Source of the DNA: Coniochaeta sp. PMI_546
Lineage: Eukaryota; Ascomycota; Sordariomycetes; Coniochaetales; Coniochaetaceae
Reading direction: 5' to 3'
Assembly: GCA_021432605.1 (NCBI GenBank)
Contig: MU271158.1
Coordinates: forward strand, 62,001 to 126,000
DNA length: 64,000 nucleotides
Part shown: one piece after another, positions 33,328-43,975 of the stretch
Layout of the letters: every line of letters starts with the position of its first letter
Numbering within the stretch: position 1 is the first letter of the stretch
Position numbers and translations under genes: made by a program
The notes under the pieces: model-generated
The model's database searches: none
Told to the model about the DNA's origin: nothing
What the model saw: only the letters and a program-made list of their open reading frames with translations

Positions 33328-35051
33328 CTAGACAGCATTCTCCTTTTCCCCCACCCTCTCCAGAGACTGCCTCACGACAGCCTCTCTCTCAGCCAATATC
33401 GCATCGGCTTCGTCGTGTCTCTCCTGTGCACGGAGGCACTTTTCCAAGAACACCAGTCCGTCTAAAAGGTCCGAGTCGTCATCCTCCTGCACGGCCTTGG
33501 CAATATCGATGGCATCTCTATACAGAGCCTCAGCTTCACAGAGCCTGCCCTGCGTAGCGCGGATCTTGCCCAGGACGGAAATGTAGTTGTACGCCATTGG
33601 CGGAAAGCTTCGCAAGACCGCCTCCCTGGACGGGTCGTCCAGCACGCGGGTGACGATGGCAGCAGCTTCCTCGAGCCTGTCCTGTTTGCGAAGGAAGCTC
33701 GCCAGATCGACTGTCACCACAAGGTTCCTGTAGTCAAAAGTCGGGAGTCCCTCCAAGCTGCTGTAGAGGTGTCGCAGATGCACCTCCTTCTCATCGACCG
33801 TCGCGTCGCTGAGGAACATACTCCACATCTTAGCCTCCAGCGTCTTGATGTGATGTTCACCGAGATGCGCCCCGAAGCGCGTTGCCGCTATCAGGGCGCA
33901 GTGTCTCGTCTGCTCCGGGCCGAGCTCCTCCAATCCCAGCAGCAGATTTCTCCAGATGCTGGCCATGGCATGCCGCTGTCCGTCGGGCTTGGCCGCGGAC
34001 AGCCCGTCCAGGTACTGCAGCAGCTGGATGGCTAGGAAGTCCATGCCGGCCTCGCGTAGCCGCCGGACGAGGTCTAGTATGCAGTACAGCATGGTTGGGT
34101 CTTCGCCGGCCAGCACATCCGGGAGCTCTGCAAAGCACACCCGCGTCATCTTCATTCCTTCCGGACCGGTCTGGGCTGGAGTCTGCAGCAGGCGAAAGGC
34201 GAGCTTGAAGCGCTGGTGGAACTCGCTGAGGCGCTTGTTCCCATCCTTGAGACCCGTCTCAGTTGAGAGGAAGACGCGCTCGTCGACCGGCGACACTGAG
34301 ACCCATCGGCGGCCGGAGAAGCACCCGTCATAGTAGTCTCGGATCGCCCTGTAAGTATCCTCCGGGATCCGGAGCGCCGGCGGTGGTGTGAGGTAGACCG
34401 GAGAGACCGGAGATATCGGCGAGATGAGGGAGACCGATGAGCCCGGTGAGCCGGGGGTCGAGCCTCTTCTGTCCGGCGGCCGCTTCCTCACAGCCACAGC
34501 ACTCGACGATGGTGATGACTGCACGTAGAGGTTCCCGGCCTCAACCTGCCTGCGTATTGACCCGCGGCGCCTGAGGTACCTCTCAACTTTGTCAAGGTCG
34601 ACGCGCTTGCCGTTCAGGAAGACCTCTGTGGGCTTCTGCTCTGCCACGCGCTCCGTCTTGGCCTTGAGGATCTGGGGGATATCGGCAGCTCTGGTGTACT
34701 TCCAGAGGCCCCACCGCTTGAAGCGGGTTTTGTACATCTTATTCCTGCGCATGCGTGAGAAGATTTGATGCGCAAAGTGGATGCACCCTGGCTGTCCAAC
34801 GGTGTGATATTCTCTGTCCTGTAGGAAGAAAGAAAAAGGGGAGAAAGAAAAGAAGGAGAGAACCAACGCCGATTACTGCCTGCAGAGTTACTTGAACAAA
34901 CTTACGTCGCCGACAGTCCATGGTTAACTTCCATGTAGTCCTTGAGCTCAGCCAAGGTCATGGTCTCGTACAGCTGGGTGATGGTGGCCTTGTGTCGATC
35001 CCAGTCATCCTCAGCCGCCCACTTCCTGGCAGCAGCGGCCGTTTCCGGCAT
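33328..35051 (-). CDS. Clr5-domain protein with TPR-like C-terminus
   Basis: Two exons, 35051-34906 and 34744-33328, give 520 residues. The N-terminal Clr5 domain (about residues 15-75) is complete only after splicing a 161-nt intron: WDRHKATITQLYETMTLAELKDYM continues into NHGLSATNKMYKTRFKRWGLWKY. A basic, Pro/Ser-rich linker follows, then an all-helical half with tetratricopeptide-like repeats (for example the LGKIRATQGRLCEAEALYRDA segment). Clr5 is named after an S. pombe silencing factor. Fungal genomes carry many such Clr5-plus-repeat proteins of unknown role. The intron is longer than others here, and its 3' end reads open, so an unspliced start inside it is a less likely alternative. 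Confidence 0.82.
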
Positions 35052-36195
35052 GGTGTGCGATCACGAAATATGTGTCCAGTGGGCGGTAGATGATGCGGTG
35101 AGGATGCGAGAGGATGGTGGGTAGTCCCTGCAGCGGGGAGTATTGCGAGCATTTGGGATGGAGATGCGACGTTTGACGGACGTTGATGAAGCGATTGCGG
35201 ATGGATGATTTGATCCAAAAAGATCCGAGAGGTGCTCGGTAAATGAACCGTCTCTGTGTTACCACCCTTAAGGTATGACTGAAGGGGGGCGCGTCAGCAG
35301 GTGGTCGCCAAGGATAAGTCACGTTTCGCCAAGGGTCGCTGATGACTAAAACTCCAGCTCAGGTCTCCCGTCCTTTTGACTTGGGATGAAACGCAACAAA
35401 GATTCGAGGAGCTTAGCATAGACGAACAGCTGCTTTTGTTGTGAGGGAGAAGGTCTGTTAGACCTGAGCCAGTTAACTCGTGTTAACACTAGACGGACGA
35501 ACCAAACTGTATTCACTCGAGCACCCACACCCTGAAGGGTTGATGCTGGCGCGGAAAATCGAGCACTAAGGAAGGTGGCGGGATGGAGGGGCAGCAGACC
35601 CCTAACCCTGAGAACTGGTTCATGTCGACTCTGAGGCCATTCTGGCCACAACATCACGAACAGGTAGATACTTTGTGTCAAATCACCTCTCGCAGTCCGG
35701 TAAAATGAGGCCACGTACTCGCAAGAATCCGAAGTGGTGTTAAAGCATATACTTCTACGCCTGAAGTTCACCAACTGTGCCATTAGCCATGTCTATCCAC
35801 TGCTAATTCGACGCTGACTTGCTTGAGACTCCTGGTAAGCGTATCCCGACAGACTGGCCGAGACTAAGCAGCGAATCCTGACAGATGCAAGTATAGCTTA
35901 ACAGGGGTTGGATTCGCCATATACACCTCTTGAGTTGCTTGTCGCCTTCTCCAGTCCACGCTCCAATGCAGCTTCAATGTTCTGTTGACAAGAAACACAT
36001 CATTACCCACCCAGCAGTGTTTTAGAGACAGCCTCCAGTGTTGCTTGCTCATTACTTGAAGTTCCGTGAACATATACTCCGAATGTGTTGATCCTCTTAC
36101 GGTTGGCCTTCTGAACGACCTTTTTTCTTTCTGTGCGTCAGTTGCCATTGCTTCGGGCGACAGGCTTGGACGTACTGTACCTTACAACTGCAGAG
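35052..36195. other. Intergenic, no gene recognised
   Basis: Upstream of the Clr5 gene. A 145-codon minus-strand frame at 35346-35783 has no recognisable motif and no signal peptide, and I judge it chance. Confidence 0.5.
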
Positions 36196-36390
36196 CTAGC
36201 CATATGAGCAGGCACAGCCCTGCCGCTGCGCCGGATCGAAGTTGGGATAGGGAACGCAGAGATAGCCTCTTGCACAGGCCTTGCCTGTAGCACCGCAGGC
36301 TTGATCCGAGCATGGGCCTGTGTACGCCGCTTCCGAAATGGCACTGAGGGAGAGGACTCGGAGGGACAGGGACAGTATAGAAGACCACAT
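36196..36390 (-). CDS. Small secreted cysteine-rich protein, effector candidate
   Basis: Single exon, 64 residues with an ATG start. A short hydrophobic leader runs to about Ala21-Ala22. The mature part of some 43 residues has six cysteines (in TGPCSDQACGATGKACARG, then GYLCVP and QGCACSYG). Six cysteines in a peptide this short suggests three disulfides and export. I recognise the general look of fungal small secreted cysteine-rich proteins but no characterised relative. The frame could continue into an extra exon downstream, so the C-terminus is open to revision. About 650 nt of empty sequence separates it from the beta-mannanase gene. Confidence 0.6.
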   Translation of the reverse strand: MWSSILSLSLRVLSLSAISEAAYTGPCSDQACGATGKACARGYLCVPYPNFDPAQRQGCACSYG

Positions 36391-37040
36391 GACGAATCTG
36401 CCTCAAAAAGGTTGAGAACAAAGGCCACTGAGAAGGATGCCCTTTTTCAGTAAGTGATGCGCAATGTTTTTGCCAGCCGTAGGCGAGTATTTATGCTTTC
36501 GTGTGCCAGGGCGGAGGCACGGTCGAACTCTAAGAGCCGGGGAAAACAGACGGCGACAACCAGTGCCAAGGGGCCAAGCAGTATAAACAAGGAGGAGTAA
36601 ACAGCTCAGTGACACAGCATGCTCTGTTTATGCCTCTCTATCGATGATTCGACCATGCCAGACCATGGCCGACTTCTCGTCCCGCAGCTATTTTATCTGA
36701 GCAACGTCAATCTGTGTGCCGACTTGCAGACCGCTTCGTCCTGGACTGTTCAGCTCAGCGTACAGACTAGACGTGGCGCACATGTACCCGGCTTGGCCCG
36801 CCTTTGCATGCGTCACCAGTAAAGACTTCGATATGGATTTCTCTGGGCATAAGGAGGCCAATGCTTCCGCAGTACGACTCCAGGCGATGTTCGGTCTCTT
36901 GCTGAGCGTTCGGCGTTGGCCTCCACCTGATCACCATCGACGATAGAAACTTCGCCCCGAAAGCAAAAATGTCATCAACACACAGAAGGAATATTATATA
37001 CTATAAATTACCGACACATACTAACCCTCTTCCACAGGGC
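36391..37040. other. Intergenic, no gene recognised
   Basis: 5' flank of the small secreted protein and 3' flank of the beta-mannanase. AT-rich near 36990-37020. Nothing else was seen. Confidence 0.6.
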
Positions 37041-38424
37041 TCATGCCCTCTTCCGACTACACTTATGGTTCAGCGCCTCCACCTCCTTAGCATGCTGATA
37101 CACCAACACCTGCGCCTCCGCATCATCCAAGTAAATCGTGAACCCATCATCATTATTCCTCCCGTACGAGTACCCGGAGAACCCAAACTGCCAATACATA
37201 TCCCCAGCCAGCCTCTCCTCGATACCGATCCTCTGCCACCCGCCGACGACCTCCACCCTGGTCGCATTCTGCACCGTCCCCAGATTCTGCAGTCTGGCCG
37301 CGGGCGTCAGCCAGCCGTACTCCTCGTGCACGACCGGCTTCCCGGCCCTCCTGCCGGCCGCAGCGTGGTCGCGGATCCACTGGTTGGTCCACTCGACGGT
37401 CTTGCTCCACCAGTCCGGGTAGCTGTGGAACACCCCGAAATCGACGTTGGGCAGGGAGATCTCGTGGTCGAAGTCCCCGCCGTCGGCGCCGGCGTAGGCC
37501 CAGTCGTCGGACTTGCCGTTGAACTCGCCCTCGCCGCCCCAGGTGACGAGGTGGTGCGGGTCGAGCGTCTTGATGTAGGTGCTCATCTCGTCGATCCAGG
37601 CCGAGAGGACGGCGGGCGCGCAGCTGTCGCTGCGTGGCAGGTTGCGCACGCCGTCGGCGCCGCAGCGGGGTTCGTTGGCCAGCTCCCACGCCATGATGGC
37701 TGGTGAGTTGGCGTAGCGGGTGACCAGCTCTTTGACGTAGCGCTTGAATGCGGATTTGATCACGGGTTCGCGGTAGAACTTCATGCATGAGTTAGCATCT
37801 CTGAGAGTTGAGTTGGATCAAATCGGCTGATCAAGTTGCTGTACGGGAGGTGGACTCACATCGTCGTGGTACTTGAAGCCGAGATTGGTGGTGTACACGT
37901 CCATTCCACCGTAGTCTGCCCAGTTGTTGGTCAAGGTGACAACGAGTTTGATGCCTACTTTGGTGGCAGCATTGACGACCTTGTCGAACGGTGCGACGTC
38001 GATGGTCGACGTGCCATTGGCCCACCATTGGAAGACAGTTTCCGTACCACCTGCGCCTTCGTTGCCGTACTTTGGTAGGCCATTCGGATCGTATGTGACA
38101 TTCTTATCGTTGAAGCCCCATGTGCGGAAGACTTTGAGGCCTGCTTCTTTGGCTGCTGTCATGCCCTTCTCGACGTCGGCTTGGTCCTGTGATGCACATG
38201 TTTAGCAGGCGGTCAGGGGATGAAGGCGAATGTGACACACGTACGCCACTGAACGGAAAGTAGTATGCATTGGAGCCGGCAAAGTAGAAGTCCTTCCCAT
38301 CGAGCTGGAAGTGGTCTCCCTTGGTCGTTACAAACCCGGCCGGTACTGCACGAGATGAAGGTACAGCGACAGCGCAAGCCGCGAGATGGCCGAGCAAAGC
38401 AACTGTCAGACGATGCAGCCCCAT
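37041..38424 (-). CDS. Secreted endo-1,4-beta-mannanase (GH5, subfamily 7 type)
   Basis: Cuts internal beta-1,4-mannosidic bonds in plant mannans. Exons 38424-38245, 38186-37860 and 37778-37041 sum to 1245 nt (414 residues). A signal peptide ends near [12 protein letters not shown]. The catalytic domain follows directly, with no cellulose-binding module. Hallmarks: [32 protein letters not shown], the acid/base Glu205 in WELANEPRC and the nucleophile in VVHEEYGW (Glu321 or Glu322), with [14 protein letters not shown] near the end. The last intron uses an AAG acceptor at 37779-37781 behind a GCTAAC branch site. Confidence 0.96.
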
Positions 38425-39036
38425 CTTCGCCTACTTTCCCAAGTCAACAGAAGGTGTTCCAAAAGTTGAACGGCGATGTTAGAACGTGAATTCGTGGCAT
38501 TTATATTTGCCTGTGTAACTCACTTACACCGCGACGCGACGTTGCCGAATTCGACAGGCGGAGCGTCTCGACCCGCGCCCCCAAGGATGTAACCTTGGCA
38601 CCATGGAGCCGCCTCCGCCGACAAACAGCTAAAAGTTAGTCTCGGGCCAGCAAATTGCGTATACCCGGGGCCACGGAACCTTTCCTTCAATACTAGTGTC
38701 TGGTTGTTGGGAGTTCCTGGGTGCGGAGATGCGTGAGGGGGACGTAGGATCGACGACGTCAAGCGTCTATTCCAGCAGGAATGGACGAACAACAAGGGCC
38801 CATGTGCGGCGATAATACTGTAAATGCTAGTATTTCCATTCAAGAGAGACAGGAAGTGAGTGACCAGAGCGGTGCCTCATAGCTTTCGTCCCAGATGTGT
38901 CGTTCTACCACCGACATCGCTTCAAAATACATTCCTAAGATCAGTGACACATCCTCCTCCGGGACAGGCGCTGCGCGACGCTAACCCGGCAACGCCAAAC
39001 AAGTATATTAGATACATAAAACAAGCGATGGAACGA
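38425..39036. other. Promoter of the beta-mannanase and 3' flank of the TRP-like gene
   Basis: A TATA-like ATATAAAT lies on the minus strand at 38499-38506, some 75 nt upstream of the mannanase ATG. No gene was recognised in the rest. Confidence 0.5.
38499..38506 (-). promoter_or_regulatory. TATA-like element of the beta-mannanase gene
   Basis: ATATAAAT on the minus strand, 75 nt before the ATG at 38424. Position and sequence fit a fungal TATA box. No expression evidence. Confidence 0.4.
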
Positions 39037-41355
39037 TCATGTTCCGTTCTCGTACCCTGCACCACGCTGCCAGGGACTAGTACAGACCAACACGTTAGCA
39101 CAATTAAGTCCATTGATAAGCAAGCTCTTGTCAGGCGGTACATACCTAGGATTATTTTCCGTCCGATTATGATGCAACCTTGATCCGTTCGCCGAGTAGA
39201 GCGACGGGTCAGAGTATGAGCCCGAGTCCCGCATAGGGGATACCTGGTACCTCCTGTGGTCTTCTGATACTCCGCCCTCAGCCGGATCCTGACCGAACGG
39301 TGCAGGGGAGCTGTGGCGGTCGCGGTAGGAAGCAGACGCTGAGGACATGCTGGGCTTTTCGTAAACGTGTCTGCCGCGAGCATCGGAGGACTCGTAGTCA
39401 TCGTCGTCAAGCAGGTCCACGTGGTTCTTCGCACCACGAGCCGTGACAGCCAGCGCATCCAGCTCGGGGTTGGTGCCGAGGTTCGTCTGCGACTTGATGA
39501 AGGACGTCCGGTCGTCCAACATGTATTGGTAGCGGTTGTCCGGGTTTTTCTGGAAGAAGATTATGATGGTTGTGATGATAAGCATCAGGAGTAGGACGAG
39601 AGCAAAGACGTTGTTGAGGATCCACAACACGACTCCGATCACGCCTGTTACCAATGGTGGCTGGTCGAACACGTTCGTGAAGATGAGAAGGAAGACGGCG
39701 TTGATAAAGTTGATGGCGTAGATGGAAATGTTGAACGAGTTGGTGCTCTTGTCCATCCATGGCCGCAGTACACTCGCTGCGATGAGAGCGGCTGCCTCGA
39801 TAAGTATAAGGGCAATGGCTTGCAAAGTTCCCTTGTCCTGTGCAAGAGCGATAAACATAGACTTGATCAAGACGTGGCCGAGGACGGGAGCGAAGAAGTA
39901 GTACCCAGACGCTCGGTAGGGTACGTATAGGAAACCCCATTTGTTGAGGGTCTGCGGATCGGAGAAGAGGATATAGGCCGGATTTCGGTGGAGGCTGATG
40001 GAGCGGCGCGCGATACTGATGATTTTGAAAGCGGCATATCCAAGAAGGGCGAGGGTCCCAAAGAAGAAGAAAATGGCCAGGACGACCTCGGCTGCCGAGT
40101 CGCGCTGCGTCAGCTCCCAGAGGCAAAGGATGGAGACGACCGGGAACCCTATCAGGCACACGCGGTAGAGAATGCCCTTGAGGACAGTCCTCCAGCCGTT
40201 GCGGAATTCGAGAAATGCGTCGCCCTTGGCTAGGAACCCACAGCAAAGCCTGAAGATGAGGACAAACAGGGCGCTGAAGACGATAAAGATGCAGAAGAAG
40301 GTCAAGCCGGTCATGAAGAGGTTGGTGGACTCGATACCGGCCGCAAAAGCGACCCTCTGGATCCCGTATACGACATAGCTTCCGGAACCGGTCTGTATAT
40401 TCGCTCGTTTGGCGAGAGCAGCCGCGGCTGGTGTAAGAGCTTTCGGGGACATGGCGGCTGCCCTGGAGAAGAGGGTTCCTGCCGATTGAACGACCTGGAC
40501 TTGACTCAAGTCTCGCTTCTCCACCTGCACAGAAGTGGTCGTCAGAGTATCAAAGAGGGTCGAGGGCGTGCCACCGGTTGCACGCTGATACCATGTGAAT
40601 ATCTGCTGCATAAAGTCGACCTTGATGATGCCCATGCTCCACTGGAAGTCCTGAGTCCACGCTCGGGCGACAGGGGGCAGCCTAATGCCAGTCAAGCCAA
40701 GCATGGCCTGGGCCTGAAAGTAGCCAAACAAGGAGACGGCTCCGGCCGCGATATGCGAGGCCGCGTTTGTGTGGCCGAGACCCGAGACCAGCGCAGATGA
40801 CAGAAGCGCGAGGATGGCCACAGCAGCCGTCGCCCACTTCACGCCAGCAAGATTGATCGTCTTGCCGTTCGATATGTTGGCCTCGACACACGCCGCACTA
40901 TGTCCAGCCTCGTCTCCTTCAGTCATATTGATGTAGATTCGAGCCGTGGCATCGAGGTCGGGGAAGGTGTAGGCGATGCCTGGGATCTGGCTGGTGGCCG
41001 ACTTGTCGATCTGGATGTTGAAAGGCAGCACGAGGTTTCCGGCCCTCATAGGGCACAAGCCGGCCAGGTCGCTGTTGGGGTCGCACGGGTCGATCGTCCT
41101 CCGCAGGAACTCGTAGCCGTAGGCTGATATGGCGACATCGAAGACAACCTTCCCTGTTATGGAGCTGACGGCGACGATGTTGGCAGACACGGTGCCATTG
41201 TTTGGGGTGAAGACGAAGTTGAAAAGTCTTGCCGTGAAGCCCGAGTTGTCCTGGCAGGTGTTCAGCGAGCTGGAATGGAGCAGCGGCTCGTCCGCGACGA
41301 CCGACGGGAGAAAGACGGCGGCCGAGAGAAGGACGGCTGCGATTGACCGTGACAT
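39037..41355 (-). CDS. TRP-like/flavin-carrier (FLC) family membrane protein
   Basis: Exons 41355-39146 and 39076-39037 give 749 residues. The signal peptide ends at VVADEP. An ML-like lumenal domain (about 20-170, N-glycosylation sites such as NMT and NIS) is followed by about nine to ten membrane helices and a hydrophilic, Ser/Asp-rich cytosolic tail with several acidic residues in a row (DLLDDDDYESSD). This is the PF06011 TRP layout of yeast Flc1-3, linked to FAD uptake into the ER, cell-wall upkeep and calcium homeostasis. A 69-nt intron near the end (GTATGT to CTAG, with GCTAAC) is inferred because its removal gives SPWQRGAGYENGT. Since it is a multiple of three, retention would also stay open. 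ATG 41376 is a possible alternative start. Confidence 0.92.
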   Translation of the reverse strand: MSRSIAAVLLSAAVFLPSVVADEPLLHSSSLNTCQDNSGFTARLFNFVFTPNNGTVSANIVAVSSITGKVVFDVAISAYGYEFLRRTIDPCDPNSDLAGLCPMRAGNLVLPFNIQIDKSATSQIPGIAYTFPDLDATARIYINMTEGDEAGHSAACVEANISNGKTINLAGVKWATAAVAILALLSSALVSGLGHTNAASHIAAGAVSLFGYFQAQAMLGLTGIRLPPVARAWTQDFQWSMGIIKVDFMQQIFTWYQRATGGTPSTLFDTLTTTSVQVEKRDLSQVQVVQSAGTLFSRAAAMSPKALTPAAAALAKRANIQTGSGSYVVYGIQRVAFAAGIESTNLFMTGLTFFCIFIVFSALFVLIFRLCCGFLAKGDAFLEFRNGWRTVLKGILYRVCLIGFPVVSILCLWELTQRDSAAEVVLAIFFFFGTLALLGYAAFKIISIARRSISLHRNPAYILFSDPQTLNKWGFLYVPYRASGYYFFAPVLGHVLIKSMFIALAQDKGTLQAIALILIEAAALIAASVLRPWMDKSTNSFNISIYAINFINAVFLLIFTNVFDQPPLVTGVIGVVLWILNNVFALVLLLMLIITTIIIFFQKNPDNRYQYMLDDRTSFIKSQTNLGTNPELDALAVTARGAKNHVDLLDDDDYESSDARGRHVYEKPSMSSASASYRDRHSSPAPFGQDPAEGGVSEDHRRYQVSPMRDSGSYSDPSLYSANGSRLHHNRTENNPRYVPPDKSLLINGLNCANVLVCTSPWQRGAGYENGT

Positions 41356-42804
41356 GGTCACTGTTGAGGCCCACATTGCGCCTCAAATGCGAGCGATCAT
41401 CGACGACGACAGAGCGAGCTGTCGGTGCAGGCCACGGTATTGCGTCGATATATATATGATCTTCACAGGCAATCCTCGACGCTTAACGTGCCGCCAATGA
41501 TGGTTGTCGGCGAGATTCCGTATGTGTCGTGTCGTCAGCGACCTGAGGAAATATTTATCGGGACCTGATCCCGGACAGCAGGATCGGATGTGACGGCGAC
41601 AGAAACGAGTGTCCTATTACTGGCCTGGTTCGTCTAAACGATGGTGTTCATAACGAGAGTCATGTCCGCAAAGAGGGCTTCGTCGTGTGGTTGAGGTTGT
41701 CGCGACAAAGCCAGGAGGAAGCGGGAGTTGATACGTGTAGGGATAGATTGAAATGCTGGGACGCTGGAATGCTGCAGCATGTCGGATGACGGATGACGGA
41801 GCGCATCATTCAGCGCATCAGTCAGTCCCAAGTTCACACCCAAAGTCGGGGCCAAGTCAGTGGCGCAGTTCTCGTATTCAAGGCTTTTACGGCAGCAGGG
41901 AATCAACCCCGCAAAGTTAGGCGAGTACTCCTCCCATTGCCTCAGATTGCACTGCATAAGAAGTACACATTTAGCCACATTTCACTGCAAAACCTGGAAT
42001 AAGTAGGTACCTCTAACCAAACGACCTCTACGCGCTAGAGATCACGAGAGGAATTCCTGTACGAGAGAATCACCACTGCTTGGCATGGAGAGACGCGTAC
42101 GCAGATGGCACCACGCTGCACCTGCACTGCATCACCTTCGGCCCTGGAAAAACACACAGTGGTGACAGTGTTATATCGTATTGAACCTTTCCGACGGTTC
42201 AGCCCTGCCTGGCGTGCCTCGACTCTACCTGCTCCCTGGGTTACCGCATATGCCACCGGAGCCATGTGGGGAAGAAACAAAGCTTGGCAGGCAGTGGGAA
42301 CCCCTCCGCATTCAGCGGGAGACATCTCCGCAAGCAGCCTAGCCGAGCAAAGTAACGCTGCAGATTCACGATCCAGTCATCGAGACATCGAGACGGCCTC
42401 GTACTATCTACGACGTGCGACCAACAATTTCGAGATCTGTGATGAATGAAGAATATAGGAAATTTAGCACTGACTGTTAATTTGAATAGCATCTGGCACG
42501 CACAAACAAGGATTATCGACATACAAGATTCGACTAACTGACTGCGTGCCTGACTTGCAGTCAAACGACGACGACAACAGCGGGACAAAATACTACCGCC
42601 ATGCTGAACCGCTGATGCACTCTTCCTCATCTGGATAGGCGTCTGCAACGAACAAAGGCTTATCACGTCAGCCCGGTCGCTTATCACGCAATGTCCTTCA
42701 GCGACGACCATATTCTTCATAATGGCGCCGTTTATATGCTGCGAGATTTCTCGAAAAGCCTCGAGAAGCTGTCAGGAATGTAGCTTCTCTTCTCGGTCAC
42801 CAAG
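41356..42804. other. Divergent promoter region, no gene recognised
   Basis: About 1.4 kb between the TRP-like gene and the BTB-like gene. It includes an alternating TA run at 41449-41458 and a near-tandem TGACGGATGACGGA at 41784-41798. Frames here are short and unsupported. Confidence 0.55.
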
Positions 42805-43904
42805 ATGTCCAAAGTCTACGAGGTAGACCCCGAGGCGGATACCTTGATCATCATCGCGGGAGCGCAGCAAACCCCCGCGACGAACGCTACGGTTGTCCCC
42901 TCCAAGCGGCCGAGGAAGTCGGATGTGCAGGTGGTCAACGGCGTTGACAACAGCCAACCGGGCGACCTGCGAATCAAGGCGTCGTCCAAACACTTGAGCT
43001 TAGCGTCGAGACCGTTGAGGAACAGGCTTTCTACGGCGAACGGGAACTCGCCAACCCTCCAGTACGACGGCCGCGTGCACCTTAGAATAGAAGGCTTTGA
43101 CCCAACGGCAGTCACCATCGTCCTCAACGCTCTCCATGGCAAAAGCTCCAGGATTCCGAAGTCTCTGGATCTCGAGACAATAACCAAAGTCGCTTCGTTT
43201 GTTCAGGCATTTCAGTGCCACGAGGCCGTGGAAGCCTATGCTGAGCGATGGATCTCGCGACTCAAGACGCCGCCCCCAACCAAGTATACGCCCGAGATTG
43301 TCTCGTGGATTTTCATTTCCTACGTGTTCCAGCAACCGGACTTGTTCAGAGCTGCAACGCGGACGGCAATCTCGCAAGGTCCCGCCCTGGTAGTCGGACA
43401 GTCCCTTCGCATTCCCGACAAAGTCACTGGTAAGAGCTGGTTTTCAGAATAACACGCACTGCCGCTTACATAGTTACAGAGGCCATCGAGACCAGGAGAC
43501 AGCAACTGGTCGGTAAGGTAGTCTCAGTAATTCACAGCTTGGTCGACGAATTGAAGGACGGCAGCGCCTCTTGCACTCAGGGATGTGACTTGTTCCTTCT
43601 CGGGTCACTCGTCAAGGCCCTGCATCAGTGGAATCTGTCCGAGCCCTACGCTGGCATCAGCTTCGATGCAATCACCCGGAGTCTCCGCGAGTTGCAAGAT
43701 CAGGTGTGGTATGTCGGCGCACCGTTTCCAAGCAATCCCAACGGCGCAGGAAAGACGCACTCGAACAGTACTTCGGTCAAGGAGGAACGCAAAGATCGTT
43801 TCGCGGCACACTACTGCGGGATTCGGGGTCTGATTAACCCTAAGCTTTACTCATTGGAGGTTTCGGTTGATGGGCTTGACTTGGACGATATCTTGGGCCA
43901 TTAG
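42805..43904 (+). CDS. BTB/POZ-like domain protein, function unknown
   Basis: Exons 42805-43429 and 43480-43904 give 349 residues. The layout suits fungal BTB-like proteins: an N-terminal strand with YEVDPEADTLIIIAG, then FKASSKHLSLAS-like sequence (IKASSKHLSLASRPLRN), HLRIEGFDPTAVTIVLNALHG and a helical region (VASFVQAFQCHEAVEAYAERWI). The IVSWIFISYVFQQPDLFRAAT stretch fits the post-BTB helices. No DNA-binding or kelch domain is present. The intron is 50 nt with GTAAGA donor and ACAG acceptor. Convergent with the permease to its right, with only 71 nt between stops. Confidence 0.82.
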
Positions 43905-43975
43905 GCTGCACTATCGCGCATTCTCGATTCGAACATGTTACATGAATTCGGACAAAGCTGAACAGGTACAGGCGA

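Noticed and set aside
35346-35783. 145-codon minus-strand frame
   Set aside because: No motif, no homologous look, no splice connection. Judged chance.
36969-37788. Frames of 211 and 245 codons overlapping the beta-mannanase
   Set aside because: Shadows of the GH5 exon in other frames. The true frame carries both catalytic glutamates.
39407-40246. 279-codon minus-strand frame inside the TRP-like gene
   Set aside because: Arg/Pro-rich shadow frame. The other frame has clear membrane helices and family motifs.
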